Numbered from the stretch's first letter, positions 50,423-61,366 are shown. The stretch is DNA of 64,000 bases from Wielerella bovis (GCF_022354465.1 NZ_CP092361.1:1918522-1982521), one strand, 5' to 3'. A program made the numbers and translations. The notes: generated by a model from the letters alone, not told the origin.

Positions 50423-51073
50423 ATGACTTACGAAATAGACCTCCCCCAAGCACAAACCATTGTTTACGCACTGGATATGGTAGGCGTAGGCGCAAGTACC
50501 ATCGCAGCCAGCGTACTTGCCAAACGCCTGAAACTGGATATTACAGGCGCATTTATTATTTCGGTACTCGGCAGCATTGGCGGTGGCACGGTACGCGATT
50601 TGCTCATCAATCGTCACCCCATTTTTTGGCTGCGTGATTTGAATTATTTGTCACTAATTCTGTTCTTGTGCGTGCTAACGCTGATTTTTTATCATTATTT
50701 TGAAAAAATTGACCGCTCATTACGCTGGTTTGATGCGATTGGTTTGGCTGCATTCACGATTATTGGCGTACAAGCCGCGCTCAGTCGGGGCATGAGTGCG
50801 CCAATTGCAATTTGTATGGGCGCGATGACGGGCGCGGGTGGCGGTGTGTTGCGCGATATTGTTTGCCGACAAATCCCACTGGTACTGCAAAAAGAAATTT
50901 ATATTACTGCCTCCATTGTTGGCAGTATGTATTATATTATGCTGCAAGATACAGGTATTAATGCATGGTTTCACAGCATCAGCAGTATTGCGCTCATTGT
51001 AGTAGTTCGTATGTTAGCGGTATATCGACAATGGAACTTACCTGATATTACTTTAAAAATGAAAGAAAAATAA
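50423..51073 (+). CDS. trimeric intracellular cation channel-family protein (UPF0126)
   Basis: Inner-membrane protein of 216 residues with about seven helices arranged as two repeats of the UPF0126/TRIC domain: FIISVLGSIGGGTVRDLLIN with PIFWLRD in the first half, and CMGAMTGAGGGVLRDIVCRQ with PLVLQKEIY in the second. The paired GGGxxRD motifs are diagnostic. Bacterial members form K+-permeable trimers. Starts at ATG 50423, 50 bp past the macB terminator. Confidence 0.9.
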   Translation: MTYEIDLPQAQTIVYALDMVGVGASTIAASVLAKRLKLDITGAFIISVLGSIGGGTVRDLLINRHPIFWLRDLNYLSLILFLCVLTLIFYHYFEKIDRSLRWFDAIGLAAFTIIGVQAALSRGMSAPIAICMGAMTGAGGGVLRDIVCRQIPLVLQKEIYITASIVGSMYYIMLQDTGINAWFHSISSIALIVVVRMLAVYRQWNLPDITLKMKEK

Positions 51074-51119
51074 TGCCCTAGTGAATTATAGTCATTCAAA
51101 TATGGTCAGTTAAAATAAT

Positions 51120-51155
51120 AAAAAACCGTGTACACAAATAGTTACACGGTTTTTT
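51120..51155 (+). terminator. terminator after the TRIC-family gene
   Basis: AAAAAACCGTGTA pairs with TACACGGTTTTTT and T residues follow. It lies in a fragment resembling a Correia-like end (GTCAGTTAAAATAATA), so it may derive from one. Confidence 0.7.
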
Positions 51156-51208
51156 TACTTTCAAACTAAATTTCTGACAAAACCTATTTAGGCAGTCTGA
51201 AAACTCGT

Positions 51209-51297
51209 AGGTTGAATCTTTGTATCCAACGTTTCAAATCAAAATAACAGTTTGTTAAATATGAGAAATATCGGACTCAAGAATCCAACCTGCCATT
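51209..51297. repeat. imperfect inverted-repeat element, about 90 bp
   Basis: GTAGGTTGAATCTTTGTATC at the left resembles the reverse complement of the right end (GTAGGTTGGATTCTTGAGTC). Similar words (GAATTCTTGAAGCCAACA) occur near 30695. Probably a small dispersed repeat. Confidence 0.5.
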
Positions 51298-51337
51298 TCG
51301 GGTTTTGCAAAGGTTTCAGGCTGCCTTTTTATGATTC

Positions 51338-52441
51338 TTACACGCCTTGTTTCAGGCTGGCTTCAATAAAGCCGTCCAAATCGCCATCCAACACGGCTTT
51401 GGTGTTGCCCACTTCATAATTGGTACGCAAATCCTTAATCCGCGAAGAATCCAACACATACGAGCGAATTTGGCTGCCCCAACCCACATCGGATTTACCG
51501 TCTTCCAAAGCCTGTTTCTCTTCATTGCGTTTGCGCATTTCCAATTCAAACAATTTGGAACGCAACATTTCTTCACACACACGACGGTTTTCATGTTGCG
51601 AGCGGCTGTTTTGCGATTGCACCACAATACCCGTTGGAATGTGCGTCATGCGTACGGCAGAATCGGTTTTGTTAATGTGCTGACCGCCCGCACCCGATGC
51701 GCGGTAAGTATCGGTACGCACATCGGCTGGGTTGATTTCAATCTCAATGGAATCATCAACTTCGGGATAAATAAACACGGACGCAAACGAAGTATGGCGT
51801 TTATTATTGGAATCAAACGGCGAATAACGCACCAAGCGATGAACGCCCGTTTCCGTACGCAACAAACCATAGGCGTATTCGCCTTCCACACGAATAGTGG
51901 CGCGATTGATGCCAGCAATTTCGCCGTCATCTTCTTCCAAAATTTCAATTTTGAAACCTTTGCGTTCGGCATAACGTGAATACATACGGAACAGCATACC
52001 TGCCCAATCTTCTGCTTCCGTGCCACCTGCGCCTGCGGTAATGTCAATAAAACAATTGTTTGGGTCGGCTGGCTGATTAAACATACGCTTAAATTCCAAA
52101 TCCGCCATTTGCTTTTCTAGCTCGGCAACATCGTCCACAATGGCTTGAAAGCCGTCTGTGTCGCCTTCTTCCACCACCATATCAATCAATTCGCGGTTAT
52201 CTGCAATGCCGCTGGCGATATTGTCCAAAGTCAGCACCACGCCTTCCAGCAATTTGCGTTCTTTGCCGATTTCTTGGGCGCGTTTGGGGTCGTTCCACAA
52301 TTCTGGGTCTTCGGACAAGCCAACCACTTCTTCCAAGCGTTCTTTTTTGCCTTGATAGTCCATGTAATCACGAATATCATGGTTGCGTTTGGCTAAATCA
52401 TCCAATTGATTGTTTAGCTGATTAATTTGTTCTTGTTCCAT
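51338..52441 (-). CDS. prfB: peptide chain release factor 2
   Basis: Recognises UGA and UAA stop codons and triggers peptide release. The 367-residue protein is open from ATG 52441 without the programmed frameshift used in many bacteria. It has the anticodon-like SPF motif ([15 protein letters not shown]) and the catalytic GGQ ([15 protein letters not shown]). The last codons SLKQGV overlap a partial DUS. Single gene. Confidence 0.96.
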   Translation of the reverse strand: MEQEQINQLNNQLDDLAKRNHDIRDYMDYQGKKERLEEVVGLSEDPELWNDPKRAQEIGKERKLLEGVVLTLDNIASGIADNRELIDMVVEEGDTDGFQAIVDDVAELEKQMADLEFKRMFNQPADPNNCFIDITAGAGGTEAEDWAGMLFRMYSRYAERKGFKIEILEEDDGEIAGINRATIRVEGEYAYGLLRTETGVHRLVRYSPFDSNNKRHTSFASVFIYPEVDDSIEIEINPADVRTDTYRASGAGGQHINKTDSAVRMTHIPTGIVVQSQNSRSQHENRRVCEEMLRSKLFELEMRKRNEEKQALEDGKSDVGWGSQIRSYVLDSSRIKDLRTNYEVGNTKAVLDGDLDGFIEASLKQGV

Positions 52442-52487
52442 GTTTCTGTATTTCCTAACAAAATTTAGCCGCGCATTTTAACGGATT

Positions 52488-53153
52488 TCAGGCTGCCTGA
52501 ATACTGTTTCTGCTGCATTCATCGCAGGATTGAATCATGCAGATTAAGCCATTGGTAAATGAAAATTGCGCACAGCAGCCTGAAAACTCATTACTGATTA
52601 ATGCCATTGGATAAGCATAGTTTTGCTGATGTAATGGATATTTTACACCTTGTAAACTTAATTGCTCAATGTGTGTCAAACCAATGAATGACAAGTATTT
52701 TTTATTATTTTCAGGTTGTATTTCATATACACCAGCACGAAAAAATCGTACGCTGTTGCAGCGTTCATATAGATAAATTTTATCTAACCACTCGGCAAAA
52801 CGCGGTTGATGTGCCAGCCAAATATTGCACAATAAATGGTCAAGCCGTCCACCACCAAGCGCGCCCAAAATAATGATTTGTTTAATATTGTCTGGTTGAT
52901 AATTTTGCAAAATGTGGACGAGCGCGTATTCCAAATCAGTATCGTTTTTTTCAGGCTGCAAACGCAAAATATGACGACATTGGACAGGCGGTGGTGCGCT
53001 GTCAAAATCGCCGATTGCCCAATCTGGCGTGTAACCATGTGCGACCAAATACGCTGCGCCGCCATCTACGCCAATGAGTAAATCGGGAGAAATGTCTTGT
53101 AAAATGGATAAATCAGTATGGGGCGCACCTGCGCAGAAAATCAGGGTTTGCAT
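52488..53153 (-). CDS. thiN: thiamine pyrophosphokinase
   Basis: Makes thiamine diphosphate from thiamine and ATP. The 221-residue protein shows LLIGVDGGAAYL, WAIGDFDSAPP, EKNDTDLEYALVHIL and ILGALGGGRLDHLLCNIWL, the four conserved TPK motifs. The name thiN is used in Gram-positives; no other thi genes or TPP riboswitch are nearby. The C-terminus SIQAA and its TGA stop are provided by a DUS (52488-52499), and several residues before it (QSCDECSRNSIQAA) look like translated flanking sequence. Confidence 0.88.
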   Translation of the reverse strand: MQTLIFCAGAPHTDLSILQDISPDLLIGVDGGAAYLVAHGYTPDWAIGDFDSAPPPVQCRHILRLQPEKNDTDLEYALVHILQNYQPDNIKQIIILGALGGGRLDHLLCNIWLAHQPRFAEWLDKIYLYERCNSVRFFRAGVYEIQPENNKKYLSFIGLTHIEQLSLQGVKYPLHQQNYAYPMALISNEFSGCCAQFSFTNGLICMIQSCDECSRNSIQAA

Positions 53154-53236
53154 AGTGTTTAGTCGTGGTTATTTACAAAGATAAGGCAACGGAGAACGCT
53201 ACATTATTTTAAACGATTGTATCGTGTAGAAAGGGT

Positions 53237-53274
53237 TTCAGGCTGCCTTTTTACATGATTAAAGGCAGCCTGAA
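53237..53274. terminator. DUS-pair hairpin
   Basis: TTCAGGCTGCCT and AGGCAGCCTGAA around a 14-nt loop, between thiN and the Correia-like element at 53306. Confidence 0.65.
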
Positions 53275-53305
53275 AATATAATTTTAAAAACTGAATTGTT
53301 TGTTT

Positions 53306-53415
53306 TATAGTCGATTAAAATAAAAATGATACAGCGTTACAAGCTCTCTTAAATGTCCCATTTTGTACACAAAGGTCGCTATTACCTTGTCTTATTTCTA
53401 TTTCAAACGACTATA
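53306..53415. mobile_element. Correia-like MITE, 110 bp, TATAGTCG type
   Basis: TATAGTCGATTAAAATAAAA to TTTCAAACGACTATA with ACAGCGTTACAAGC and GGTCGCTATTACC inside. The ends resemble the IS630 termini at 9860 and 10767. Confidence 0.8.
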
Positions 53416-53449
53416 AAAACACTAAAACCCACTACACAATTTCCGTAAT

Positions 53450-53737
53450 TTATTCATATACTTTACAAACAATGTCTTTCTCTTCGCAGAACATAGCATT
53501 ATTTTTTTCCAAACATTGCTTTTGTACAGCCAACTTGGCTTTACCACGATTGATATTTTCGCTGCGATAAGTGTCCATAAAGGGCTTAATAGTGCAAACA
53601 TAAACAGGGGTATTTGCCTGTTTTTCTGTATTTTCATGAATCACTAAAGGCACGACAACTGAATTGGGTTCAACAGGTACCATACACGCAGTTAAAGTAA
53701 CAGCGCAAATAAAACTTGAAATAATCAATTTCATCAT
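53450..53737 (-). CDS. small lipoprotein, unknown function
   Basis: A 95-residue protein with a lipoprotein signal (MMKLIISSFICAVTLTAC, lipobox LTAC with Cys18) and a short mature part with four more cysteines (VCTIKPF, QKQCLEKNNAMFCEEKDIVC), which may form two disulfides. AGGAGTAAATG lies before the ATG. No recognised family. It lies between two Correia-like elements. Confidence 0.7.
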   Translation of the reverse strand: MMKLIISSFICAVTLTACMVPVEPNSVVVPLVIHENTEKQANTPVYVCTIKPFMDTYRSENINRGKAKLAVQKQCLEKNNAMFCEEKDIVCKVYE

Positions 53738-53788
53738 TTACTCCTAAATTTCTTGCTTAATATATGTAGAGACCATGTGCATTTGCAT

Positions 53789-53874
53789 TATAATCATTTG
53801 AAATAATACAGCGTTGTACAACTTGTACACGGTGGTCGCTGTTGCCTTATCTGTGTTAATTTGAAACGACTATA
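53789..53874. mobile_element. short Correia-like MITE, 86 bp
   Basis: TATAATCATTTGAAATAATA to TTTGAAACGACTATA; the central part is about 20 bp shorter than in the other copies. Confidence 0.7.
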
Positions 53875-54020
53875 ACTCTTTTTGCTGTACTATTTGAATT
53901 GTTGTTTATTGGTTTGTCGCTTAACGCTCATTCCAATTCAATCCAACAAAAATTATAACAAGCATTATTATCAAGTTTGTTTTCTTTATGTGTTGTTTTG
54001 TTAAAGTTTGCTGGATTAGG

Positions 54021-54746
54021 TCAGGACAAATTTTGTTGTACTATTTCACAACCTATTTTGCGCTGTAAATTTTGCGGATTCAGGCTGCCTAATCGTGCGC
54101 GAAAATCGGCAAACGGTATGGTTTGTGAGCCAAATCGTTGCATATGTTCGCTGTCTTGCTGACAATCCAATAATGCGATGCCACAATCTGCTAAATATGG
54201 CATGGCACACGCAAAAGCAATTTTGGAAGCGTTGTCGCGCCATGCAAACATGGATTCGCCATAAAACACGCGCCCGATTTGTACGCCATAAAATCCGCCC
54301 GCCAAACGCCAAACACCTGTATTATCAGGCAGCCAACATTCAAATGAATGTGCGTGTCCCAAACGATGCAATGCGGTATAGGCAGCCTGAAATTCGGGTG
54401 CAATCCATGTGCCGCTTTGTCCTGCGCGTGGTGTATCGGCGCAAGCGGCAATCACGGCGGGGAAATTGTGATTGACTGTAACTTTATATTTTTGATTACG
54501 CAGCGTTTTTCTTAAAGAACGACTGATGTGTATTTTTTCAGGCTGCACAATGGCGCGTGGATGCAGGGAAAACCAGTAAAAAATACCGTTTTCGCAAAAC
54601 CATGGGAACAGTCCTTTGGGATAAGCCGCCAGCACCAATTCAGGCGTGAGTGTATCGGATACGCAAACTAGACCATTGTATTGGTTGGTTTCAGGATTGT
54701 ATTCGGGAAAAATGGGGGCGTGGGCGTGAATAAAAGGAATAGTCAT
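54021..54746 (-). CDS. aat: leucyl/phenylalanyl-tRNA--protein transferase
   Basis: Adds Leu or Phe to N-terminal Arg/Lys of proteins, marking them for ClpAP (N-end rule). The 241-residue protein includes LVLAAYPKGLFPWF, GIFYWFSLHPRAIVQPEKIH, GTWIAPEFQAAYTALHRLGH, SFECWL and GVQIGRVFYGESMFAW, the family signatures. PEFQAAY is encoded by a DUS near 54383. Single gene; a DUS pair lies upstream (54773-54801). Confidence 0.96.
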   Translation of the reverse strand: MTIPFIHAHAPIFPEYNPETNQYNGLVCVSDTLTPELVLAAYPKGLFPWFCENGIFYWFSLHPRAIVQPEKIHISRSLRKTLRNQKYKVTVNHNFPAVIAACADTPRAGQSGTWIAPEFQAAYTALHRLGHAHSFECWLPDNTGVWRLAGGFYGVQIGRVFYGESMFAWRDNASKIAFACAMPYLADCGIALLDCQQDSEHMQRFGSQTIPFADFRARLGSLNPQNLQRKIGCEIVQQNLS

Positions 54747-54772
54747 ATTATCAATGAATCAACAAATAAAAA

Positions 54773-54801
54773 GGCAGCCTGAAAATAGGTTTCAGGCTGC
54801 C
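54773..54801 (-). terminator. DUS-pair terminator of the lipoprotein gene
   Basis: AGGCAGCCTGAAAATAGGTT and TTTCAGGCTGCCT; 14 bp past the stop of the gene ending at 54815. Confidence 0.75.
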
Positions 54802-54814
54802 TAAATTATACCGA

Positions 54815-55414
54815 TTATTTGCGTGCGCAAGATACCGCTGGATTAACCGCAATAGGTGTTAAATCGCCCGATTTGCTGACTTCGTACACTTTCACACCAC
54901 ATGCCTGACCGCTCACGCCCACCACTTCATAATCGCGTCCCGCTTGTGGCACAAACGATACTTTATTGGAACGGCACGAACCTTCATATTGCGTGATTTT
55001 CATTGTTGGGCTTTCGTTCACATTGGTCAAGCCAACAAAGAATGTTTGCACATTAACCGCTTTGCCAGCAGGCACAACGTATTCACGGAAAAATGCACGG
55101 GATAAAATGCCGTTTTCTTGCCCCAAATATCGGGTATGTGTTGTTTCTGCGATGCCAATGCTGTGGCTATTAACCGTGCCAACCAACGAACCAAACGCAT
55201 CACCCAAAGAACCGCCCGTATTAACTTTCGTACCTTTTTCGCCAGCTGCGCAATCAATACCGCTTACCATAATGGTCGGTTTCTGATTTTGCCCAAACAG
55301 TCGTACGCGCGCTTGTGAGGCAGCCTGAAAATCGCTGCTTTTTTGTTGCATAGGTGCAGGTGTAGAACACGCTGCCAAAGTTAAAATGGCACATAAACCC
55401 AAAGTTTTTATCAT
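54815..55414 (-). CDS. lipoprotein of unknown function
   Basis: From ATG 55414 (behind AGGAGTCGTG) a 199-residue protein with signal and lipobox MIKTLGLCAILTLAAC, then SSDFQAASQARVRLFGQNQK (partly DUS-encoded), a glycine-rich stretch (GGSLGDAFGSLVGTVNS) and a conserved-looking C-terminal half with three cysteines (ITQYEGSCRSNKVSFVPQAG, VSGQACGVKVYEV, SCARK). Probably outer-membrane anchored. The longer frame from 55534 runs into fur and across a DUS pair and is rejected. Confidence 0.75.
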   Translation of the reverse strand: MIKTLGLCAILTLAACSTPAPMQQKSSDFQAASQARVRLFGQNQKPTIMVSGIDCAAGEKGTKVNTGGSLGDAFGSLVGTVNSHSIGIAETTHTRYLGQENGILSRAFFREYVVPAGKAVNVQTFFVGLTNVNESPTMKITQYEGSCRSNKVSFVPQAGRDYEVVGVSGQACGVKVYEVSKSGDLTPIAVNPAVSCARK

Positions 55415-55442
55415 CACGACTCCTGTAATAAACAACAAAATA

Positions 55443-55471
55443 GGCAGCCTGAAAATTATTTCAGGCTGCCT
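55443..55471 (-). terminator. fur terminator (DUS pair)
   Basis: AGGCAGCCTGAAAATTAT and TTTCAGGCTGCCT, 8 bp past the fur stop. Confidence 0.75.
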
Positions 55472-55478
55472 TACCCAA

Positions 55479-55904
55479 TCAGCGTTTTTCTTTTTTCTGA
55501 CAAGTACCGCATACGCCATACATATACAACGCATGGTCTACAACACGATAGCCGTTTTCTTCGGCAATTTTGTCTTGCAAACGTTCAATTTCTTCGTTAT
55601 GAAATTCTGCCACTTCGCCACATTTCACACACACTAAATGGTCGTGATGCCCACCGTTGTTCAATTCGTAAACTGCTTTACCTGTTTCAAAATGGTGGCG
55701 TAATAAAATACCTGCTTGTTCAAATTGAGTCAAAACACGGTAAATCGTTGCTACACCAATTTCCACGCCATCGTCCAGCAAAATGCGGTATACATCTTCC
55801 GCACTCAAATGCTCATCAGCATGTGTTTCAAATAAATCTAAAATTTTTAGACGCGGACCTGTTACTTTCAAGCCGTTGTCTTTTAATTGCATAATATTGT
55901 CCAT
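55479..55904 (-). CDS. fur: ferric uptake regulator
   Basis: Fe2+-dependent repressor of iron-acquisition genes. From ATG 55904 (behind AAGGAAAAAA) it has 141 residues: winged-helix part GLKVTGPRLKILDLFETH and VGVATIYRVL-like IGVATIYRVLTQFEQAGILL, the metal-binding HHDHLVCVKCGEVAEFHNE and the second Cys pair YGVCGTCQKKEKR. A longer frame reaches 55976 but has no family-like residues. Divergent from bamE across about 150 bp, as in several Proteobacteria. Confidence 0.97.
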   Translation of the reverse strand: MDNIMQLKDNGLKVTGPRLKILDLFETHADEHLSAEDVYRILLDDGVEIGVATIYRVLTQFEQAGILLRHHFETGKAVYELNNGGHHDHLVCVKCGEVAEFHNEEIERLQDKIAEENGYRVVDHALYMYGVCGTCQKKEKR

Positions 55905-56057
55905 TTTTTTCCTTATTGATGTGCAGATGACAGATTGGCGTATAATAGCATTTTTTCCGCATTTACCACCACCCAAATAATAAAAGTTTTCAATAAAACT
56001 TTTTGCTAATGCGAGAATATGCTATCTTTATATTTTGATTATGGAAAGGTTGCTGCT

Positions 56058-57307
<1,250 letters not shown>

Positions 57308-57428
57308 TTCGCAATCATCTGCGAGCCAAATTGAAAAATCAATCCATGTCATGTTTTCAGGCTGCCTGAATATTATCTTAATCGTGTATAAAAATGCAGC
57401 CTGAAAAGCCAAAAATAGGAGTTATATC

Positions 57429-58331
57429 ATGAAAACACAGGAAGAAACCGACATTATCTCCCCTGAAAAATTGGATAAATTAGAAGCACAGCATTCGTCT
57501 GATTCCACAGAACCAGATAATCATGTTAAACCCAGCAAGCGCGAGTTAATCCGTCAAAACAGTATTTATTTGCTGCCCAACTCGTTTACCATTGCCGCCT
57601 TGTTTGCCGCGTTTTTTGCGATTACGCAATCCATGCATGGACGTTACGAAAGTGCGGCAATTTCGGTGTTCATCGCCATGTTTTTGGACGGCATGGACGG
57701 GCGTGTAGCGCGTTTAACCAACAGCCAAAGCGCGTTTGGCGAACAATTGGACAGTTTGGCGGATATGGTCAGTTTTGGTATTGCTCCTGCGTTGATTGTG
57801 TATAACTGGCAATTATTTAATTTTGGCAAACTGGGTTATTGCGTGGCGTTTATTTACTGCGCGTGTGCCGCGTTACGCTTGGCATTATTTAATACGCTGA
57901 TTGGCAAAGTAGATAAAAAATGGTTTATCGGTATTCCCAGTCCAACTGCCGCCGCGTTGATGGTCGGCATGATTTGGCTGGACCGCAGTTACAATGGCTT
58001 ATTTAACGAAACAGGCAGCATTTTGGTGTTGCTGCTGACTTTGTTTGCAGGTTTATCTATGGTGGCGCAAATTCCATTTTGGAGTTTCAAGGAACTCAAT
58101 ATTCGCCGCCGCGTATCATTTGTCGGCATGATTGGTTTGCTGATGGCGTTTGTATTACTGGTATTACAACCTGCGCTGTTGCTGTTTTTGTTTTTCTTCG
58201 GATACAGTTTATCGGGTTATGCGATGTGGGCTTGGAAAAAATGGGGAGCATCAGGCAGCTTGAAAACACAACCCGCAGTTGAAAATGTGAGCAATATTGA
58301 AAACCCAACGCCAGATAGTGAACAAAAATAA
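57429..58331 (+). CDS. pssA: CDP-diacylglycerol--serine O-phosphatidyltransferase
   Basis: Makes phosphatidylserine, precursor of phosphatidylethanolamine, in the inner membrane. The 300-residue protein has about eight helices and the CDP-alcohol phosphotransferase motif DGMDGRVARLTNSQSAFGEQ followed by LDSLADMVSFG (D-G-x2-A-R-x8-G-x3-D-x3-D). The acidic N-terminus (residues 1-35) and a tail with ASGSLKTQPAVENV are outside the catalytic core; SGSLK is DUS-encoded. Membrane type II PssA, not the cytoplasmic E. coli form. TAGGAG precedes the ATG. Confidence 0.93.
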   Translation: MKTQEETDIISPEKLDKLEAQHSSDSTEPDNHVKPSKRELIRQNSIYLLPNSFTIAALFAAFFAITQSMHGRYESAAISVFIAMFLDGMDGRVARLTNSQSAFGEQLDSLADMVSFGIAPALIVYNWQLFNFGKLGYCVAFIYCACAALRLALFNTLIGKVDKKWFIGIPSPTAAALMVGMIWLDRSYNGLFNETGSILVLLLTLFAGLSMVAQIPFWSFKELNIRRRVSFVGMIGLLMAFVLLVLQPALLLFLFFFGYSLSGYAMWAWKKWGASGSLKTQPAVENVSNIENPTPDSEQK

Positions 58332-58399
58332 AGACATCATTATTTTCAGGCTGCCTATTCATAATCAATAGACAGCCTGAAACTTTATATTGTGAATGA

Positions 58400-58612
58400 T
58401 ATGGTCGTTTAAAATAAAAATAATACAGCGTTGCCAGTTCCCTTATGTACTATAGTCGTTTCAAATTAAAATAGCACAAGGCGACAACGCCCGCCGTGTA
58501 CGCCTAGTACATAAGGGCGTTGGCAACGCTGTACTTATTTGTATTTGAAACGACTATAGATGTACACAGCGGTTGCTGTCGCCTTGTCCTGATTTAAATT
58601 GAATCTACTATA
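58400..58612. mobile_element. Correia-like MITE split by a second nested copy
   Basis: The outer element runs 58400-58450 (TATGGTCGTTTAAAATAAA...) and resumes at 58559 to end TTGAATCTACTATA at 58612. The inner element (58451-58558) sits inside its central TGTAC/ATGTACAC region, flanked by TA. The outer copy read without the insert has the normal length of about 105 bp. Confidence 0.8.
58451..58558. mobile_element. inner, nested Correia-like MITE, 108 bp
   Basis: TATAGTCGTTTCAAATTAAA to ATTTGAAACGACTATA with near-perfect inverted ends (about 18 bp) and AAGGCGACAACGCCCGCC inside. Its clean ends and position make it the younger of the two. Confidence 0.85.
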
Positions 58613-58637
58613 AATCTAATTCAACAACAAAAATAAA

Positions 58638-58685
58638 TGTTCAGGCAGCCTGAAATATGGGAAAAATCCATTTTCAGGCTGCCTG
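58638..58685 (-). terminator. fhs terminator (DUS pair)
   Basis: TTCAGGCAGCCTGAAAT near 58639 and TTTTCAGGCTGCCTGA near 58670 can pair in a longer stem, 20 bp past the fhs stop. Confidence 0.6.
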
Positions 58686-58704
58686 ATTATTTTAAAAATA
58701 TAAA

Positions 58705-60375
58705 TCAAAACAATCCGCTAATCACACCATTTTCATCTACATCAATTTTCTCGGCGGCTGGCACTTTCGGCAAACCCGGCATTTTCATCATATTGCCGCA
58801 CAACACAACAATAAACCCAGCCCCAGCCGACACCGTCATGCCGCGCACCTGAATCGTAAAACCACTCGGGCAACCCAGCAATTTCGCATTATCACTCAAA
58901 GAATACTGCGTTTTCGCCATGCACACGGGCAATTTATCCAGCCCCAAACGCGTTAAATTGGCGATTTCCGCTTGGGCTTCCGCGCTGAATTCCACTTTGT
59001 CCGCGCCGTAAATTTGGGTGGCAACTGCGGTAATTTTATCGGCAATGCTGTCATTCACATCATAGGCGAATTTAAAGTTATTTTGATTTTTTTCAATCGC
59101 TTGTACCACTTTATTCGCCAAATCCACACCACCTTTGCCACCTTTTGCCCACACTTCGGTTAAGGCAAAATCTGCGCCATTCGCTTCGCAGGCAGCCTGA
59201 ATGGCAGCAAGTTCCGCATCGCTATCTGACACAAAACGGTTAATCGCCACCACCACAGGCAAACCAAACACATTTTTCAAATTACTGATGTGTTTCAATA
59301 AATTGGGCAAACCTTTGTTCACCGCGTCCACATTTTCCGCGCCCAAATCGGCTTTTTCCACACCGCCGTTGTATTTCAAAGCGCGAACCGTTGCCACCAC
59401 CACCGCACAATCGGGGGTAAATCCCGCCAAACGCGATTTAATATCACAGAATTTTTCCGCACCCAAATCCGCACCAAAACCTGCTTCGGTAACCGCATAA
59501 TCGCCCAAATGTTGCGCCAAACGCGTTGCCAACACAGAATTACAACCGTGTGCAATATTCGCAAAAGGCCCACCGTGTACAAAAGCGGGCGAACCTTCAA
59601 TGGTTTGCACCAAATTTGGTTTAATCGCGTCTTTCAGCAAAGCGGTCATCGCGCCATGTGCGTTCAAATCTTTGGCGTAAATAGGGCTGCCTGAAACGCT
59701 GTATGCCACCAAAATATTGCCTAAACGTTCTTTTAAATCTTTCAAATCATTGGCTAAGCAGAAAATCGCCATCACTTCGCTGGCAACGGTAATATCAAAA
59801 CCATCGGGGCGAATCACACCGTCGGTTGGTTTGCCCAAGCCATTGATAATATTACGTAATTGACGGTCATTCATGTCCACCACGCGTCGCCATACCACGC
59901 GTTTCGGGTCAATTTGCAACGCATTGCCTTGATAAATATGGTTATCCAACATCGCTGCGAGCAGATTGTTTGCCGCACCAATCGCATGGAAATCGCCTGT
60001 GAAATGCAAATTAATGTCTTCCATCGGCAAAACTTGCGCGTAACCACCACCTGCCGCACCACCTTTCACACCAAATACGGGACCGAGAGACGGTTCGCGC
60101 ATGGCAACCACCGCTTGTTTACCAATGTGATTCAGCGCATCCGTCAAACCGATGGTAACGGTGGTTTTGCCTTCGCCTGCGGGCGTGGGGTTAATTGCCG
60201 TTACCAAAATCAATTTGCCTTGTTTTTTGGGCAGGGCAAATGCGTCAGCTGGGTTGATTTTGGCTTTGTATTTGCCGTAATGTTCCAATTTATCGTGTGA
60301 AATATTGATTTTTGCTGCAATATCATTGATGTGCTTGATGTCAGCAGCTTGTGCGATTTGAACGTCAGTTTGCAT
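58705..60375 (-). CDS. fhs: formate--tetrahydrofolate ligase
   Basis: ATP-dependent joining of formate and tetrahydrofolate in one-carbon metabolism. The 556-residue protein from ATG 60375 (GGAG seven bases before) has the P-loop [20 protein letters not shown], the motif [20 protein letters not shown], and later [16 protein letters not shown] and [20 protein letters not shown] at the C-terminus. Length normal. A TTG-start frame two codons earlier is less likely. Single gene. Confidence 0.97.
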   Translation of the reverse strand: MQTDVQIAQAADIKHINDIAAKINISHDKLEHYGKYKAKINPADAFALPKKQGKLILVTAINPTPAGEGKTTVTIGLTDALNHIGKQAVVAMREPSLGPVFGVKGGAAGGGYAQVLPMEDINLHFTGDFHAIGAANNLLAAMLDNHIYQGNALQIDPKRVVWRRVVDMNDRQLRNIINGLGKPTDGVIRPDGFDITVASEVMAIFCLANDLKDLKERLGNILVAYSVSGSPIYAKDLNAHGAMTALLKDAIKPNLVQTIEGSPAFVHGGPFANIAHGCNSVLATRLAQHLGDYAVTEAGFGADLGAEKFCDIKSRLAGFTPDCAVVVATVRALKYNGGVEKADLGAENVDAVNKGLPNLLKHISNLKNVFGLPVVVAINRFVSDSDAELAAIQAACEANGADFALTEVWAKGGKGGVDLANKVVQAIEKNQNNFKFAYDVNDSIADKITAVATQIYGADKVEFSAEAQAEIANLTRLGLDKLPVCMAKTQYSLSDNAKLLGCPSGFTIQVRGMTVSAGAGFIVVLCGNMMKMPGLPKVPAAEKIDVDENGVISGLF

Positions 60376-60540
60376 GGACAACTCCGTTTATTTGAGAACA
60401 AGTGAGAAAATGAAATTCTAATGTATTTTCATCATAAAGGCAGCCTGAAAATAGAAAATTTGTTTTTAGCGTTTTCAGGCTGCTATTTTGCTTCCAGATA
60501 AAATCATTCTATTTGTAGTTAAGTTAATAGCTCAATCCAT

Positions 60541-61366
60541 TCAACCGATGAACTGTTTTTCTCTTGCCCATTCAACCAAATCTTTGGGATAGTGAGGATA
60601 TTGATAAAATTCAGTATCATCTACATCGTCCAAATAAGCAATGGCAGCGGCTTCAAATGCCCAGTAACCACAATAGCCATTTTGTTCAGGGTCTAAATGA
60701 CTGTTGTATTCCAAATCTGACATACCTACCATTTCTTTGTACCAATCTTTGAGATACTGGTGCAGTAATGCTTTTTTCTCATTTGGGTCTTTTTCGCGAA
60801 TGGCATCAGAAAGCAGTACGGCGTGGTCGCCCATTTGAATATAGTTTGGGTCGGGACGGTCTTTGAAGCGATAGTAGAAGAAATCTTCAATGGTATTATC
60901 GGGTTCTAAATCATCGGCAGCGTTGTCTAAAATGATTTGCAAGAGTTGGGGGAGTAGGTCTTCTCGGTGTAAAAGATAGCACATTGAAATTAAACCCAAA
61001 GTTTTCAAATACACATCAGCCAAATTCCATTGTAATGGTGGATAAAAATAGCCAAATTTTTTTAATTCTTCCTTATTTTTTTGCCAAAATTGAGTCATTT
61101 GTTGTAAATCATCAATGATTTCATTTAATATAGATGGCAATTTCTCTAAATCATCTCCTGCTGTATTTAATTCTGAGTAAATTCCATAAAGTTTGATGTC
61201 GATAAAACAAAGTTTGTTTTTCATCTAGATTAACTGATTGCTCAATGCTTTTAAACATATCAAGAGAATCTACTAATCTTTCATTAAAAATAAGCCATCT
61301 ATCTTCACTTAAAAAATGCTGTCTTCTTTTTTCATGAAAGGGAATTTGAACAATCTCATTCATCAT
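60541..61366 (-). pseudogene. PoNi-type immunity protein (DUF1910/DUF1911), frameshifted
   Basis: Two overlapping frames make one gene. 61151-61366 encodes the N-terminal DUF1910-like part (MMNEIVQIPFHEKRRQHF ... LWNLLRIKYSRR). 60541-61224 holds the C-terminal DUF1911 part, with FYYRFKDRPDPNYI, LKDWYKEMVG, NGYCGYWAFEAAAIAYLDDV and HYPKDLVEWAREK. The family protects bacteria against PoNe DNase effectors of type VI and other secretion systems. Continuity is lost near 61155, where KYS in one frame should run into AGDDLEK in the other; a one-base change would restore it. No PoNe toxin is next to it. It may be an orphan immunity gene, dead or expressed as a C-terminal fragment. Confidence 0.75.

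Noticed and set aside
52360..52441. Programmed +1 frameshift in prfB
   Set aside because: Checked around codons 20-30; the frame is continuous from ATG and there is no CTTTGA slippery stop, so this RF2 is made without frameshifting.
52300..53160. TPP riboswitch for thiamine pyrophosphokinase
   Set aside because: No CTGAGA or thi-box-like pattern is seen upstream of 53153; only a DUS pair and a Correia-like element.
55415..55534. Longer start for the lipoprotein gene at 54815
   Set aside because: The extension overlaps fur and a DUS pair; the lipobox signal starts at 55414 behind AGGAGTC.
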